From Saccharopolyspora rhizosphaerae (GTDB taxonomy: Bacteria > Actinomycetota > Actinomycetes > Mycobacteriales > Pseudonocardiaceae), in assembly GCF_003931915.1 (NCBI RefSeq), contig NZ_RSAA01000017.1:248001-312000 (forward strand): 64,000 bases of DNA. Direction: 5' to 3'. This document shows, one piece after another, positions 38,039 to 47,265 of the stretch. The position numbers and the translations under genes are program-made. Numbering within the stretch: the first letter of the stretch is position 1; every line of letters starts with the position of its first letter. The notes below the pieces were generated by a model. It did no database searches and was not told the origin of the DNA. It saw only the letters and a list, made by a program, of their open reading frames with translations.

Positions 38039-38050
38039 GCTCGGCAGTGC

Positions 38051-39706
38051 TTACTCCGTCGGCTGCGAAGGCTTGCCGGCGGTCAGCTGCTCCCGCTCCT
38101 CGGCTTCGCGGACCGCGTCGTCGTGACGGGCCTGCTCCAGCGCAGCGGTCTCGTCGACCGGGTCGGGCCGCAGCAGGCTGCCCTCGACCGGGTGGCCGGC
38201 GGCACCGAGCTGGTTCATCTTCTTCGGCACCGACGTGCCCTGGTAGGGCAGCGGCACAGGGTGACCGTGGTCGTCCACCGGGCCGAGCGGCTGGTGGACC
38301 TCGATGAACTCACCGTGCGGCAGACGCTTGATGATGCCGGTCTCGACGCCGTGCTCGAGGACCTCCCGGTCGCTGTGCTGGAGACCCAGGCACATCCGGT
38401 AGGTGAGCCAGTAGGCGATCGGCGGCAGCACCAGCAGGCCGATGCGGCCGCCCCAGGTCATCGCGTTCAGCGAGATGTTGAACGCGAACGCGAGGATGTC
38501 GTTGACACCCGAGATCATCAAGACCATGAAGAACGTCAGCGCCATGGCACCCAGCGACGTGCGTACCGGGTTGTCGCGCGGACGCTGCAGCAGGTTGTGG
38601 TGCGCGTCGTCGCCGCTGAGCTTGCGCTCGATGGCCGGGTACATGATCGCCGTGGTGAAGATCATGCCCATGAACAGCACGGTCGGGAAGAACACCGCCG
38701 GGATCGTGAACGGTCCCAGGTAGACCTCCCAGGCCGGCCACAGACGCGACGAACCGTCCGTCCAGATCATGTACCAGTCGGGCTGCGACGCGGCCGAGAT
38801 CTGCGAGGCGATGTACGGGCCCAGGTTCCAGATCGGGTTGATCTGGAAGACGCCGGCCATGATGGCGGTGACGCCGACGACCATCGCGAAGAACGCGCCG
38901 GCCTTGACCGCGAACACCGGCATGATCCGCACGCCGACCACGTTGCGTTCGGTGCGCTTCACGCCCGGGAACTGGGTGTGCTTCTGGTACCAGACCAGCG
39001 CCAGGTGCGCCGCGACCAGACCCAGGATCAGGCCGGGCAGCAGGAAGACGTGGAACAGGTAGAACCGCGGGATCAGGTCGGTGCCGGGGAACTCGGCGCC
39101 GAACAGGATCCAGTGCACCCAGGTGCCCAGCACCGGGATCGACATGGCGATGCCGGAGGCGATCCGGACACCGGTGCCCGACAGCAGGTCGTCCGGCAGC
39201 GAGTAGCCGGTGAAGCCCTCGAACATGCCCAGGATGAACAGCGTCACGCCGATCATCCAGTTCGTCTCACGCGGGCGCCGGAACGCACCGGTGAAGAAGA
39301 TGCGGAGCATGTGCGCCACCATCGACGCCATGAACAGCAGCGCCGCCCAGTGGTGCAGCTGGCGGGCGAACAGACCGCCGCGGACCTCGAAGGAGATGTC
39401 CAGCGTGCTCTCGAACGCCCGCGACATCTCCACGCCGCGCAGGTTGGTGTAGACGCCCTGGTACTCGACCTCCTGCATGGAGGGGTCGAAGAAGAACGCC
39501 AGGTAGGTGCCCGTGATCAGCAGCAGGATGAACGTGTAGAGCGCGATCTCGCCGAGCAGGAACGACCAGTGCGTCGGGAAGACCTTGTTCAGCTGCCGCC
39601 GCATGCCGGGAGCGAGCCGGTAGCGCGTGTCCAGCTCGTCGGCCGCGTGGGCGACTTTGCCGTACAGCTTGCTCTCTCCCTTCGTGGGCGTGGTGATCGA
39701 ACTCAT
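38051..39706 (-). CDS. qcrB: Cytochrome bc1 (bcc) complex cytochrome b subunit
   Basis: A 551-residue actinobacterial cytochrome b with eight or more membrane helices; conserved heme-b region [31 protein letters not shown] and the second pair further on ([21 protein letters not shown]), and the QP-site [26 protein letters not shown]. It oxidises menaquinol in the bcc-aa3 supercomplex. It overlaps qcrA by 4 bp (ATGA). The long C-terminal cytoplasmic tail is typical of actinobacteria. Confidence 0.96.
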   Translation of the reverse strand: MSSITTPTKGESKLYGKVAHAADELDTRYRLAPGMRRQLNKVFPTHWSFLLGEIALYTFILLLITGTYLAFFFDPSMQEVEYQGVYTNLRGVEMSRAFESTLDISFEVRGGLFARQLHHWAALLFMASMVAHMLRIFFTGAFRRPRETNWMIGVTLFILGMFEGFTGYSLPDDLLSGTGVRIASGIAMSIPVLGTWVHWILFGAEFPGTDLIPRFYLFHVFLLPGLILGLVAAHLALVWYQKHTQFPGVKRTERNVVGVRIMPVFAVKAGAFFAMVVGVTAIMAGVFQINPIWNLGPYIASQISAASQPDWYMIWTDGSSRLWPAWEVYLGPFTIPAVFFPTVLFMGMIFTTAIMYPAIERKLSGDDAHHNLLQRPRDNPVRTSLGAMALTFFMVLMISGVNDILAFAFNISLNAMTWGGRIGLLVLPPIAYWLTYRMCLGLQHSDREVLEHGVETGIIKRLPHGEFIEVHQPLGPVDDHGHPVPLPYQGTSVPKKMNQLGAAGHPVEGSLLRPDPVDETAALEQARHDDAVREAEEREQLTAGKPSQPTE

Positions 39707-40833
39707 GACTCACGCTCCCAGTACGCCGGTCCGACCGGCTCGATGAAGTCGCTTTTCGCCACGAAGTAGCCGTCCTCGTCCACCGTGATCGGCAGCTGGG
39801 GCAGAGCACGCGTGGCCGGGCCGAACACCGGCTTGGCGTAGGTGTTGACCACGTCGAACTGCGACTGGTGGCACGGGCAGAGCAGCCGGCCGGTCTGCTG
39901 CTCGAACAGCGAGGTCGGGCAGCCCAGGTGGGTGCAGATCTTCGAGTAGGCGTAGTAGTCGCCGTAGTTGAAGTCTTCCTGCCCCTTGCGCTTGATCGGC
40001 TTGCTGCCGGGGCGCAGCCGGATCAGCATGACCGGCGCGTCGCCCTTGCGCATCGAGGTGATCAGTTCTTCCTCGTCGTGCCGCCAGGCCTCGCGGAACG
40101 GGAAGACGGTCTCGAAGCCGCCGGCCTCGATGTCCTCGGGCCGCACCAGCGAGACGTCGTGCGGGTTGCCCGTGTCGCGGCGCAGGTAGACCTTCTCGCC
40201 CGGGTGCTCCGGCATCCAGCCGGTGTGCAGCAGCGACTCCTGGCCCTCCTCGGCCCAGGGGTTGCGCACCATGCCGCCGAGCGCGAACACGCCGGCGCCG
40301 AGGCCGAAGGCGCCCACGCCGAAGCCCGCGGTGCGGGTGATCATCTTGCGGCGGGCGATCCCGCTGCGGTTGCCCGCGTCGGCCAGGAGCGCGGCGGTCG
40401 TCTGCCGGTCGACCTCGCTGGAACCGTGGCCGTCGTGGCGCTGCTGGATCGCGACCTCGTGCGGGATGAACTTCTTCTGGTACTGCACGACGCCGATGCC
40501 CACGGCCAGGATGGACAGGCCGAGGAAGAAACCGATCAGCGGGTTGTACAGCGAGTAGATGAAGTGCGCGGTGGGGTCGGTCGGGGGCTGGTAGCCCCAC
40601 GGCCAGAAGATGAACACCGCGATGAACGCCAGCGCGGACAGGCCGGCCAGCGCGAACCAGGCGGCGACGTTCCGCTCCGCCCGGCGCTCGGCACGGGTCC
40701 CCTTGACCGGCCAGTTGTCCCGGTACTCGGCGAGTTCGACGTCGTCGAGGGCCAGCCCGAGCCGCATCTTCTCGTCGCGGCTCATCTCGGCCAACTCGGC
40801 CTCGGTGTATTCCTTCTTCTCTTGCTCACTCAT
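39703..40833 (-). CDS. qcrA: Rieske iron-sulfur subunit of the bcc complex
   Basis: A 376-residue Rieske protein with three N-terminal membrane helices (actinobacterial type) and the [2Fe-2S] ligands in [16 protein letters not shown] and [13 protein letters not shown] (Cys-His pairs). It carries electrons from menaquinol to cytochrome cc. The ATG at 40833 overlaps the qcrC stop (ATGA); an in-frame ATG six codons earlier is less likely. Part of ctaE-qcrC-qcrA-qcrB. Confidence 0.96.
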   Translation of the reverse strand: MSEQEKKEYTEAELAEMSRDEKMRLGLALDDVELAEYRDNWPVKGTRAERRAERNVAAWFALAGLSALAFIAVFIFWPWGYQPPTDPTAHFIYSLYNPLIGFFLGLSILAVGIGVVQYQKKFIPHEVAIQQRHDGHGSSEVDRQTTAALLADAGNRSGIARRKMITRTAGFGVGAFGLGAGVFALGGMVRNPWAEEGQESLLHTGWMPEHPGEKVYLRRDTGNPHDVSLVRPEDIEAGGFETVFPFREAWRHDEEELITSMRKGDAPVMLIRLRPGSKPIKRKGQEDFNYGDYYAYSKICTHLGCPTSLFEQQTGRLLCPCHQSQFDVVNTYAKPVFGPATRALPQLPITVDEDGYFVAKSDFIEPVGPAYWERES

Positions 40834-41636
40834 GCCCTGGCTCCGATCCACAGGGTGAGGCCGATCAGCGCGCCGAGTCCGACGACCCAGGCGACCACGG
40901 TCTCCGGCCCGGGGCCGTAGCCGCCGAGGGAGTTGCCGCCCGGGTTGTTGTTGCCGTTGGTCACGGACTTGACGTAGGCGATGATGTCTTTCTTCTCTTC
41001 AGGCGTCAGCTGCCGGTCCGAGAACTTGGGCATGTTCTGCGGGCCGGTGAGCATGGCGTGGTAGATGTCCTGCTCGGTCGCCTGGTCGAGGTTCGGCGCG
41101 AACTTGCCGGACGACATCGCGATGCCGCGGCCGGTGAAGTTGTGGCACGACGAGCAGTTCAGGCGGTAGAGCTCTCCACCGCGGGAGGGATCGCCGCCCT
41201 GCAGAGCCTTGCCGGCCTGCTTCGTCGCCTCCGGGCCACCGCCGTAGGTCTGGACGTACGCGCCCAGCGCGTCGATCTCCTCCGGGCTGAACTTCGGCGG
41301 CTTGCGCGTCGCCTGCGCTTCCTGGCGGACCATCGGCATGCGGCCGGTGGAGACCTGGAAGTGCACGGCGGCTTCGCCGACGCCCGTCAGGCTGGGGCCG
41401 CGGTCCTGCACGCCCTGCAGGTTGGACCCGTGGCAGCTGATGCAGGCGTTGTTGTAGAGCTGCTCGCCCTGCCTCACCAGCGCCGGGTCCGCTGCGGCGT
41501 GCGCGGTCTGCGGCTCGGGTGTCACGACGGTGTACAACGCACCGGCACCCACCAACGCAATGCCCAGCGCCAGTACACCGGAGATCCGCCGCTTGAGCTT
41601 CGAGCCCGCGCGGTTCCGTTTCTTAGTGGTGGTCAT
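40830..41636 (-). CDS. qcrC: Diheme cytochrome c subunit of the bcc complex
   Basis: A 268-residue protein: N-terminal anchor ([21 protein letters not shown]), two heme-c CxxCH motifs ([14 protein letters not shown] and [12 protein letters not shown]), and a C-terminal helix ([19 protein letters not shown]). It passes electrons directly to the aa3 oxidase without a soluble cytochrome c, as known for actinobacterial supercomplexes. 87 bp downstream of ctaE; overlaps qcrA by 4 bp. Confidence 0.96.
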   Translation of the reverse strand: MTTTKKRNRAGSKLKRRISGVLALGIALVGAGALYTVVTPEPQTAHAAADPALVRQGEQLYNNACISCHGSNLQGVQDRGPSLTGVGEAAVHFQVSTGRMPMVRQEAQATRKPPKFSPEEIDALGAYVQTYGGGPEATKQAGKALQGGDPSRGGELYRLNCSSCHNFTGRGIAMSSGKFAPNLDQATEQDIYHAMLTGPQNMPKFSDRQLTPEEKKDIIAYVKSVTNGNNNPGGNSLGGYGPGPETVVAWVVGLGALIGLTLWIGARA

Positions 41637-41723
41637 GAGTGCGGCAACCCTTGCTGTCCGGTTCGGGGTGTTCGTTTCGGCCTCGTTCGTGCCAGGCGAC
41701 CGAGGTCCTCGCTGGAGGAGCGA

Positions 41724-42326
41724 TCACGGGACTAGGTAGATCACGGCGAAGAGGCCGATCCACACGATGTCCACGAAGTGCCAGTAGTACGACACGACGA
41801 TCGCTGCGATGGCTTGGGCTGGCGTGAACTTGCTGAGCTTCGTCCGGATGATCAGGAAGACGAACGCGACCAACCCGCCGATCACGTGCAGCCCGTGGAA
41901 GCCGGTCGTCATGTAGAAGACCGTTCCGTAGGCCGACGAGGCGATCGTGGTCGCGTGCTCGGTGATCAACTGGAAGTACTCACCGGCCTGCCCGAGCACG
42001 AAGATCGTGCCCATGATCAGCGTGATCACGTACCACCGGCGGAGACCGAAGACGTCACCCCGCTCCGCCGCGAACACGCCCCACTGGCAGGTGAACGACG
42101 ACGCCACCAGGATGATCGTGAACGGGAGGGCGTACGGGAGGTTCAGGTGAGTGGGCGGTGGTGGCCACTCGCCCTCGTTCTGCGCCTTCACCGTGAAGAA
42201 CATGGCGAAGAGCCCAGCGAAGAACATCAGCTCGCTGGCCAACCAAACGATGGTGCCGACGCTGACCATGTTGGGCCGGTTCAGCGAGTGCACGCGTTGA
42301 CTGATTGAGGGCGCTGCCGTTGTCAC
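41724..42326 (-). CDS. ctaE: Cytochrome c oxidase subunit III
   Basis: A 200-residue membrane protein with five predicted helices and the family-typical [28 protein letters not shown] start, [16 protein letters not shown], and [20 protein letters not shown] end. Accessory subunit of the aa3 terminal oxidase. I prefer GTG 42326 ([18 protein letters not shown]), 7 nt after CATAAT; an ATG three codons earlier overlaps that -10 box. First gene of the qcr operon. Confidence 0.95.
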   Translation of the reverse strand: MTTAAPSISQRVHSLNRPNMVSVGTIVWLASELMFFAGLFAMFFTVKAQNEGEWPPPPTHLNLPYALPFTIILVASSFTCQWGVFAAERGDVFGLRRWYVITLIMGTIFVLGQAGEYFQLITEHATTIASSAYGTVFYMTTGFHGLHVIGGLVAFVFLIIRTKLSKFTPAQAIAAIVVSYYWHFVDIVWIGLFAVIYLVP

Positions 42327-42333
42327 GCGACGC

Positions 42334-42339
42334 ATTATG
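42334..42339 (-). promoter_or_regulatory. Leaderless-type -10 box (CATAAT) of ctaE
   Basis: On the minus strand CATAAT ends 7 nt before GTG 42326; it overlaps an alternative ATG codon. Confidence 0.55.
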
Positions 42340-42421
42340 TCTTGCAGCTTTTCCGCTCGCGCCCTCGGGTCCTCCCCTACGCCCGCGGGGTGATCGGATC
42401 GCGATCTGGAGGTGACCCACC

Positions 42422-42859
42422 GTGAGATCTTTCCGGTCGCTGCTCGCGACCCTGGGGCTCGGCCGCAGCAGCCCCCGCAAGCCCGTGATCAGCATCGACG
42501 ACCCCGACCTGCGCGTGGTGGTGTGGTCCTACGACGACACCGAGGCCGCGTCGGCGGCGCTGGCCAGGGCTACCGACTGGAACCCCGACGACCCCGCCGT
42601 GCTGCGCCACCACCTGGCACTTCCCGGTGACGTGGTCGACACCGCGGCGGCCGTGCTGGCCCAGGACGACTGGATCCTGCGGCCCGGAGGCCGCGCGGAT
42701 GAACTCAGCGTGTCGGGTTTGACCCCGTTGGTCGCGCTCCGTGTGCAGCAGCTGGACGCGTTGCATTGCTCACAGGAGACCTCCCGGATGGCCGGACTGG
42801 CCCAGCGGCACGGTGGCGAGACCTTCGGCTGGGACGCGCTGCAACGCGGACCGGGATGA
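42422..42859 (+). CDS. Small conserved hypothetical protein beside the oxidase genes
   Basis: A 145-residue soluble protein (basic N-terminus [20 protein letters not shown], then [20 protein letters not shown] and [20 protein letters not shown]). Family not recognised. The GTG at 42422 has an excellent ribosome site, GGAGGTGA, 6 nt upstream, which strongly supports translation and contrasts with the leaderless neighbours. It diverges from ctaE. It may be a regulator or assembly factor; nothing in the sequence proves that. Confidence 0.78.
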   Translation: MRSFRSLLATLGLGRSSPRKPVISIDDPDLRVVVWSYDDTEAASAALARATDWNPDDPAVLRHHLALPGDVVDTAAAVLAQDDWILRPGGRADELSVSGLTPLVALRVQQLDALHCSQETSRMAGLAQRHGGETFGWDALQRGPG

Positions 42860-42978
42860 TCGGATCGTGTCGGGTGGCTACTGTCACACCCGCTCGGACG
42901 GCTAGCATTCGGATCAGTGAAGCCCCGTGCTGCGCAGACCGGGTGCGGGTGTCCCGCAAGCTCGCCGAGGAGCCAGTG

Positions 42979-43386
42979 ATGAGCACCGCAACAACGAACG
43001 TTCTCGTGTTCAGCCACCGCGCCGAGGTCAGGGAGGCGATCATCACCGCCGTGGGGCGGCGTCCCGCCCCCGACCTGGACCGGCTGCGCTACACCGAGGC
43101 GAGCACCGTCGCCGACGTCATCAGCGAGGTCGACGCGGGCAAGGTCGACCTGATGATCCTGGACGGCGAGGCCCAGCCGACCGGCGGCATGGGCGTCTCC
43201 CGGCAGCTCAAGAACGAGATCGCGCAGTGCCCCCCGGTGATCGTGGCGGTGCGCCGCAAGGACGACCGGTGGCTGGCGACGTGGTCCCAGGCCGACGCGG
43301 TCCTGGTCCACCCGCTCGACCCGCTGGCGTCCGCGGAGACGGTCGCCGAGGTCCTGCGCACGCAGGGCAAGGCCGTCCCGGCCTGA
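42979..43386 (+). CDS. Stand-alone receiver-like protein, probably a pseudo-receiver
   Basis: A 135-residue protein with receiver-domain organisation: strand 1 NVLVFSHRAEVREAI, phosphoacceptor region VDLMILDGEAQPTGG (Asp62), strand 4 PPVIVAVRRKDDRW, and strand 5 DAVLVHPLDPL. The acidic pair after strand 1 is replaced by SHR, and the conserved Lys-Pro of strand 5 is His-Pro, so it probably cannot be phosphorylated normally. No output domain is attached. ATG 42979 is taken because the fold begins there. It lies between the small ctaE-adjacent gene and trpD. Confidence 0.8.
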   Translation: MSTATTNVLVFSHRAEVREAIITAVGRRPAPDLDRLRYTEASTVADVISEVDAGKVDLMILDGEAQPTGGMGVSRQLKNEIAQCPPVIVAVRRKDDRWLATWSQADAVLVHPLDPLASAETVAEVLRTQGKAVPA

Positions 43387-43561
43387 CCCCGCGCCGCTCC
43401 TGGAGGAGCGGACCACCTCGCGCCGGAGCGGACCGGACTCCTCGACCCCGTCTTGACCGGTTCCGCTCGCGGCGTTGCGATCCGCGCCATACCCGGCGGA
43501 TCCGACCGCGGCCGGCGCGGCACGATAGGTTCTCCAGACAGCAGAACCGACGGAGTAGATC

Positions 43562-44605
43562 GTGGGAACCATGGCGGGAAGTTGGGCAGGGCTGCTGAGC
43601 AGCCTGGTCGCGGGAACGGACCTGTCCGCGGAGGACACCGCCTGGGCCATGGACCTGATCATGTCCGGCGAGGCGACCCCGGCCCAGGTGGCCGGGTTGG
43701 TGGTCGCCCTGCGCGCGAAGGGCGAGACGCCCGCCGAAGTGCGCGGCATGGCCGACGCGATGCTCGGGCACGCCCGCACGCTGGAGATCACCCAGCGCGC
43801 GGTGGACATCGTCGGCACCGGCGGTGACCGCAGCGGGAGCGTCAACATCTCCACGATGGCCTCGATCGTCCTGGCGGCGGCCGGGGTGACCGTGGTCAAG
43901 CACGGCAACCGCGCGGCCTCGTCGAAGTGTGGCACCGCCGACGTCCTCGAAGAGCTCGGCGTGGTGATCGACCTGCAGCCGGCGGGCGTGGCGCGCTGCG
44001 TGGAGGAGGTCGGCATCGGTTTCTGCTTCGCGCCGGTGTTCCACCCCGCGTTCAAGCACGCCGGCGCGCCGCGCCGCGAGATCGGCATCCCGACCGCGTT
44101 CAACGTGCTCGGCCCGCTCACCAACCCCGCCAAGCCCGCTGCGGGCCTGATCGGGTGCGCGGACCGCCGGATGGCTCCCGTGATCGCCGAGGTCTTCGCC
44201 GCCCGCGACAACTCCGCGCTGGTGGTGCGCGGCGACGACGGCATGGACGAGATCACCACCACGGCCGCCAGCACGGTCTGGGTGGTCCACGACGGCACGG
44301 TCCGCGAGGACGTGCTCGACCCCGAGGACCTCGGCATCCCCCGCAGCCGCCCGGAGGACCTCCAGGGCGGCGACGCCAAGGACAACGCGAAGGTCGTGCG
44401 AGACCTGCTGGCCGGCGCCCGGGGCCCGGTCCGCGACGCGGTCCTGCTCAACGCCGCCGGCGCCTGCGTCGCCTACGACGGCCCCGGAGCGGACCTGCGG
44501 AGCCAGGTGCAGGCGGGCGTGGAGCGGGTCGCCCAGGCCATCGACTCCGGCGCCGCTGCCGCCCTCCTGGACCGCTGGACCGCCCTCTGCGCCGAACTCC
44601 GCTGA
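43562..44605 (+). CDS. trpD: Anthranilate phosphoribosyltransferase
   Basis: A 347-residue TrpD: phosphoribosyl-pyrophosphate loop [62 protein letters not shown] and [11 protein letters not shown]. It joins anthranilate with PRPP in tryptophan synthesis. GTG 43562 has GGAG upstream; a second in-frame ATG follows three codons later. Stand-alone, not with other trp genes, as in M. tuberculosis (Rv2192c). Confidence 0.95.
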   Translation: MGTMAGSWAGLLSSLVAGTDLSAEDTAWAMDLIMSGEATPAQVAGLVVALRAKGETPAEVRGMADAMLGHARTLEITQRAVDIVGTGGDRSGSVNISTMASIVLAAAGVTVVKHGNRAASSKCGTADVLEELGVVIDLQPAGVARCVEEVGIGFCFAPVFHPAFKHAGAPRREIGIPTAFNVLGPLTNPAKPAAGLIGCADRRMAPVIAEVFAARDNSALVVRGDDGMDEITTTAASTVWVVHDGTVREDVLDPEDLGIPRSRPEDLQGGDAKDNAKVVRDLLAGARGPVRDAVLLNAAGACVAYDGPGADLRSQVQAGVERVAQAIDSGAAAALLDRWTALCAELR

Positions 44606-44651
44606 CCCGGCGGTCCTGACGCCCTCGTCAGGCGCACGCGGCGAGCGGAGC

Positions 44652-44936
44652 TCACTCCTCCTCGAGGCCGATGGCGAAGGCCGCTTCGGTGTCCCTGCGC
44701 GAGTACGAGCGGAAGGCGATGTGGGTGTCGGTGTCGACGACGCCGGACACCTTGTTGATCTTGCCGGGGACGATGTCAGCCAGGTCTTCGTGCTTGGCGA
44801 CGCGCAGCATCGCGATCAGGTCGACGTCCCCCGCGCAGGAGTAGACCTCGTCGACACCGTCGAGGTCGGCGATCTCCTGTGCCGCCTCGGCGAGGCGGTC
44901 GGCGGCGGTCTGGATCAGCACGATCGCGGTGATCAC
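44652..44936 (-). CDS. Stand-alone Lrp/AsnC ligand-binding (RAM) domain protein
   Basis: A 94-residue protein consisting only of the RAM domain (VITAIVLIQTAADRLAEAAQ, VDEVYSCAGDVDLIAMLRVA, GVVDTDTHIAFRSYSR). There is no HTH, so it cannot bind DNA itself but may bind amino acids and oligomerise with full-length Lrp proteins. GTG 44936 has AGGAGG 7 nt upstream. Convergent with trpD, 47 bp apart; a tryptophan-linked role is only a guess. Confidence 0.85.
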   Translation of the reverse strand: MITAIVLIQTAADRLAEAAQEIADLDGVDEVYSCAGDVDLIAMLRVAKHEDLADIVPGKINKVSGVVDTDTHIAFRSYSRRDTEAAFAIGLEEE

Positions 44937-44977
44937 GAGGGGTCCTCCTGCTGCGTGGTGGTTCGTCGATCGAGATC

Positions 44978-45187
44978 CTAATCGCGCAGCGCGGGCCGGG
45001 CGGCGCGGCCGGTGAACGTTCGCCGGTACGCGACGGGCGGGACTCCGCGGACGCGGAGGAACTGGTGGCGCAGCGAGGCCGCCGAGCCGTACCCGCACCC
45101 CGCGGCGACGTCCTCCGCCCTGAGGTCCGTGTCCTCCAGCAACCGCTGGGCCCGGTCCAGCCGGCGGGTGGTGACCCAGCGGTGCGG
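44978..45187 (-). pseudogene. Truncated AraC-family regulator remnant
   Basis: The minus frame encodes the C-terminal half of an AraC DNA-binding domain: VTTRRLDRAQRLLEDTDLRA then EDVAAGCGYGSAASLRHQFL and RGVPPVAYRRTF, ending at a stop at 44978. No start or N-terminal domain exists; at about 45187 it runs into the remnant of a transporter on the other strand, so a deletion joined two genes. Confidence 0.7.
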
Positions 45188-45189
45188 TG

Positions 45190-45426
45190 TCGTCCTTCAC
45201 GCCTGGCTGTGGCGGTGCTGCTGGGCGCGGTGCACCGCGTTCTCCTACGCGCTGATCTGCAGCAGCGTCGGCAAGCCCGGTCGGCACCGTGGCGGGGGTC
45301 TCGTTGCTGTACCCGGCCGTCGCGCTGGCGGTCGACGTGCTCGCCTTCGGTCAGCGGGTCACGCTCGCGGAGCTGGCGGGCATCGTCGCCATCCTCGGCG
45401 CCGTGCTCGGCCAGAAGGTGCGCTGA
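45190..45426 (+). pseudogene. EamA/DMT-family transporter remnant
   Basis: The plus strand ends with VGTVAGVSLLYPAVALAVDV followed by LAFGQRVTLAELAGIVAILG, the last two membrane helices of an EamA transporter, stopping at 45426. Before that a TAFSYALICSSVGKP segment lies in another frame, so there is at least one frameshift and most of the gene is missing. Confidence 0.65.
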
Positions 45427-45432
45427 ACGCGC

Positions 45433-45466
45433 GGAGGGCCCCTCGGTCGCAACCGAGGGGCCCTCC
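45433..45466. terminator. Terminator of the ctaC-ctaF operon
   Basis: A perfect 15-bp stem (45433-45447 with 45452-45466) with CGCA tetraloop, 11 bp after the ctaF stop on the minus strand; it would also serve the transporter remnant. Confidence 0.85.
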
Positions 45467-45477
45467 GGGGTTCTGCG

Positions 45478-45876
45478 TCAGTGGCTGCTCGGACCGGTGT
45501 GGTACTCGAACACCAGCCCGGCGACCATGATCAGCAGGAAGCCGACCGCGAGCACGATCATCCAGACGTGGAAGAACGCCAGGGCGACGCCCGCGAAGGC
45601 CGCACCGGCGGCCAGGCCGACCGGCCAGTAGCTGCCCGGGCTGAAGAAGCCGAGCTCGCCGGCACCGTCGCTGATCTCCGCGTCCGGGTTGTCCTCGGGA
45701 CGGTCCTCGATCCGGCGAGCCACGAAGGACAGGTAGCTGCCGATGATCAGGGACAGGCCGCCGACCAGGATCAGCGCCACGGTGCCCACCGGCTCCTTGG
45801 CCCAGAGCCCGTACACGACCGCGGACAGGAAGAAGAAAACGGTGATGATGTTGAAGATCTTCGCTTCGACCTTCAT
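45478..45876 (-). CDS. ctaF: Cytochrome c oxidase subunit IV (actinobacterial)
   Basis: A 132-residue protein with four predicted helices (IFNIITVFFFLSAVVYGLWA; TVALILVGGLSLIIGSYLSF; ending MIVLAVGFLLIMVAGLVFEY), the small actinobacteria-specific subunit of aa3 oxidase. It follows ctaC by 42 bp, matching Rv2199c/Rv2200c order. Confidence 0.93.
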   Translation of the reverse strand: MKVEAKIFNIITVFFFLSAVVYGLWAKEPVGTVALILVGGLSLIIGSYLSFVARRIEDRPEDNPDAEISDGAGELGFFSPGSYWPVGLAAGAAFAGVALAFFHVWMIVLAVGFLLIMVAGLVFEYHTGPSSH

Positions 45877-45918
45877 GGAGTCCTCGCTCTCACGCCGTAC
45901 GCCCTGTCGAGGGCACCC

Positions 45919-46833
45919 CTAGCTGTTCGTCCCGATGCCGGAAGGCGCACCACCGGTGCGATCGGTGTTGAACGGAACACCGGTCACGGCGTGCGGCGTG
46001 CACAGCTCACCGCAGTTCATCGCGCCGAGCGCCTCTGCGGCCGTGTAGGTCTGACCCGTCTGCGGGTTCACCTGGGTTCGCAGCTGCATGTACCGGTCGA
46101 ACTTGTCCGGCGACAGCGCGCGGACCTCGAAGTTCATCATCGCGTGGTAGGTGCCGCACAGCTCGGCGCACCGACCCACGAACGAACCTTCACGCTCGAT
46201 GGTGTTCTGGAAGACGTTGTCCTGGTTGTTCTTCTCCGGGTACGGGAAGGTGTCCCGCTTGAAGTGCCACTCCGGGACGAAGAAGGAGTGGATCACGTCG
46301 GTGGAGCGGATGTGGTACTCGACGCGCTCGCCGACCGGCACGACCAGCAGCGGGATCTCGCTGCTGCTGCCGACGGTGCGCACCGGCTGCCCGTCCGGCG
46401 TCTTGTGACCCGGGTAGTTGAACTCCCAGTTCCACTGGAACGAGACCACGTTCACGGTCTGGTCCGGCTTGGCCGGCTTGGCCATGACCGTGTTCTGGGT
46501 GACCGCCGTGAAGTAGAAGAGCACGACCACCAGCACGAACGGGATCGCCGTGTAGATGAGCTCCAGCGGCAGGTTGTACTGGAACTGCCGCGGCAGCTCC
46601 TCGTCGTTCTTCTTCTTGCGGTGGAAAGCGACCGACCAGAAGATCAGCCCCCACACCAACACACCGACCGCGAGTGCTGCGATGACCGACCAGGTCCACA
46701 GGTTCCGCATCGCCTCGGCCTGCGGGGTGACACCCTCTGGCCATCCGAACCGCAGGACCTCGTCGGTCGTGCAGCCAGTGGCCGCGACACCAACCAGGCC
46801 GATCAGACCAGCGACCTTGACCAGCCGTGGCAC
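45919..46833 (-). CDS. ctaC: Cytochrome c oxidase subunit II (CuA)
   Basis: A 304-residue lipoprotein-type subunit: signal ending VAATGC, two helices (WSVIAALAVGVLVWGLIFWS and IYTAIPFVLVVVLFYF), then the CuA domain with VEYHIRSTDVIHSFFVPEW and the copper site GRCAELCGTYHAMMNF (Cys-x3-Cys, His, Met). It accepts electrons from cytochrome cc. GTG 46833 with GGAGGGG upstream is preferred to an ATG eight codons earlier. Divergent from asnB. Confidence 0.95.
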   Translation of the reverse strand: MPRLVKVAGLIGLVGVAATGCTTDEVLRFGWPEGVTPQAEAMRNLWTWSVIAALAVGVLVWGLIFWSVAFHRKKKNDEELPRQFQYNLPLELIYTAIPFVLVVVLFYFTAVTQNTVMAKPAKPDQTVNVVSFQWNWEFNYPGHKTPDGQPVRTVGSSSEIPLLVVPVGERVEYHIRSTDVIHSFFVPEWHFKRDTFPYPEKNNQDNVFQNTIEREGSFVGRCAELCGTYHAMMNFEVRALSPDKFDRYMQLRTQVNPQTGQTYTAAEALGAMNCGELCTPHAVTGVPFNTDRTGGAPSGIGTNS

Positions 46834-47265
46834 TCGGGTCCCCTCCTTCAGGCCCACTGCGCGACGCCTCCTCGTGCAAAACTCACCGAAGCGGCTCGTG
46901 TCGATCCCCGCTCACCCGCAGGCGACCGCGGATCCGCCGCCGGAATCCTGGGCAGAGCCTAGCCCAGGTGTAGCCGCGATACTGCTCCGGGGGCGTTGAT
47001 CGCTCCCCCCGGGCCTCGTCCCGGCGCGGCCGAGCGGCTCCCTCGTTCCGGTGACCACCTGAACAGCCCGCACGGCAGCGGCCCGCGCGAGCACGTCCCG
47101 AGCCTCCCGCGGGCGTGGCTGGCGGGAGTCCGGCGGAGCCGACGGGTGCCCACCGGCGCTGCCGAGCGCAACGACCACGGCCGCACGCGCGTGCAGCGCG
47201 CGTGCCAGGGTTCTGCATACTGGAGCGAGCCTTTTCCCCCCGACTCGGAGAGGTGCACGAGACGC
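46834..47265. other. Divergent promoter region between ctaC and asnB
   Basis: No gene is supported. On the plus strand CATACT at 47216-47221 could be the asnB -10 box, about 45 bp from the start; on the minus strand TAGGCT at about 46955-46960 could serve ctaC. Confidence 0.4.
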
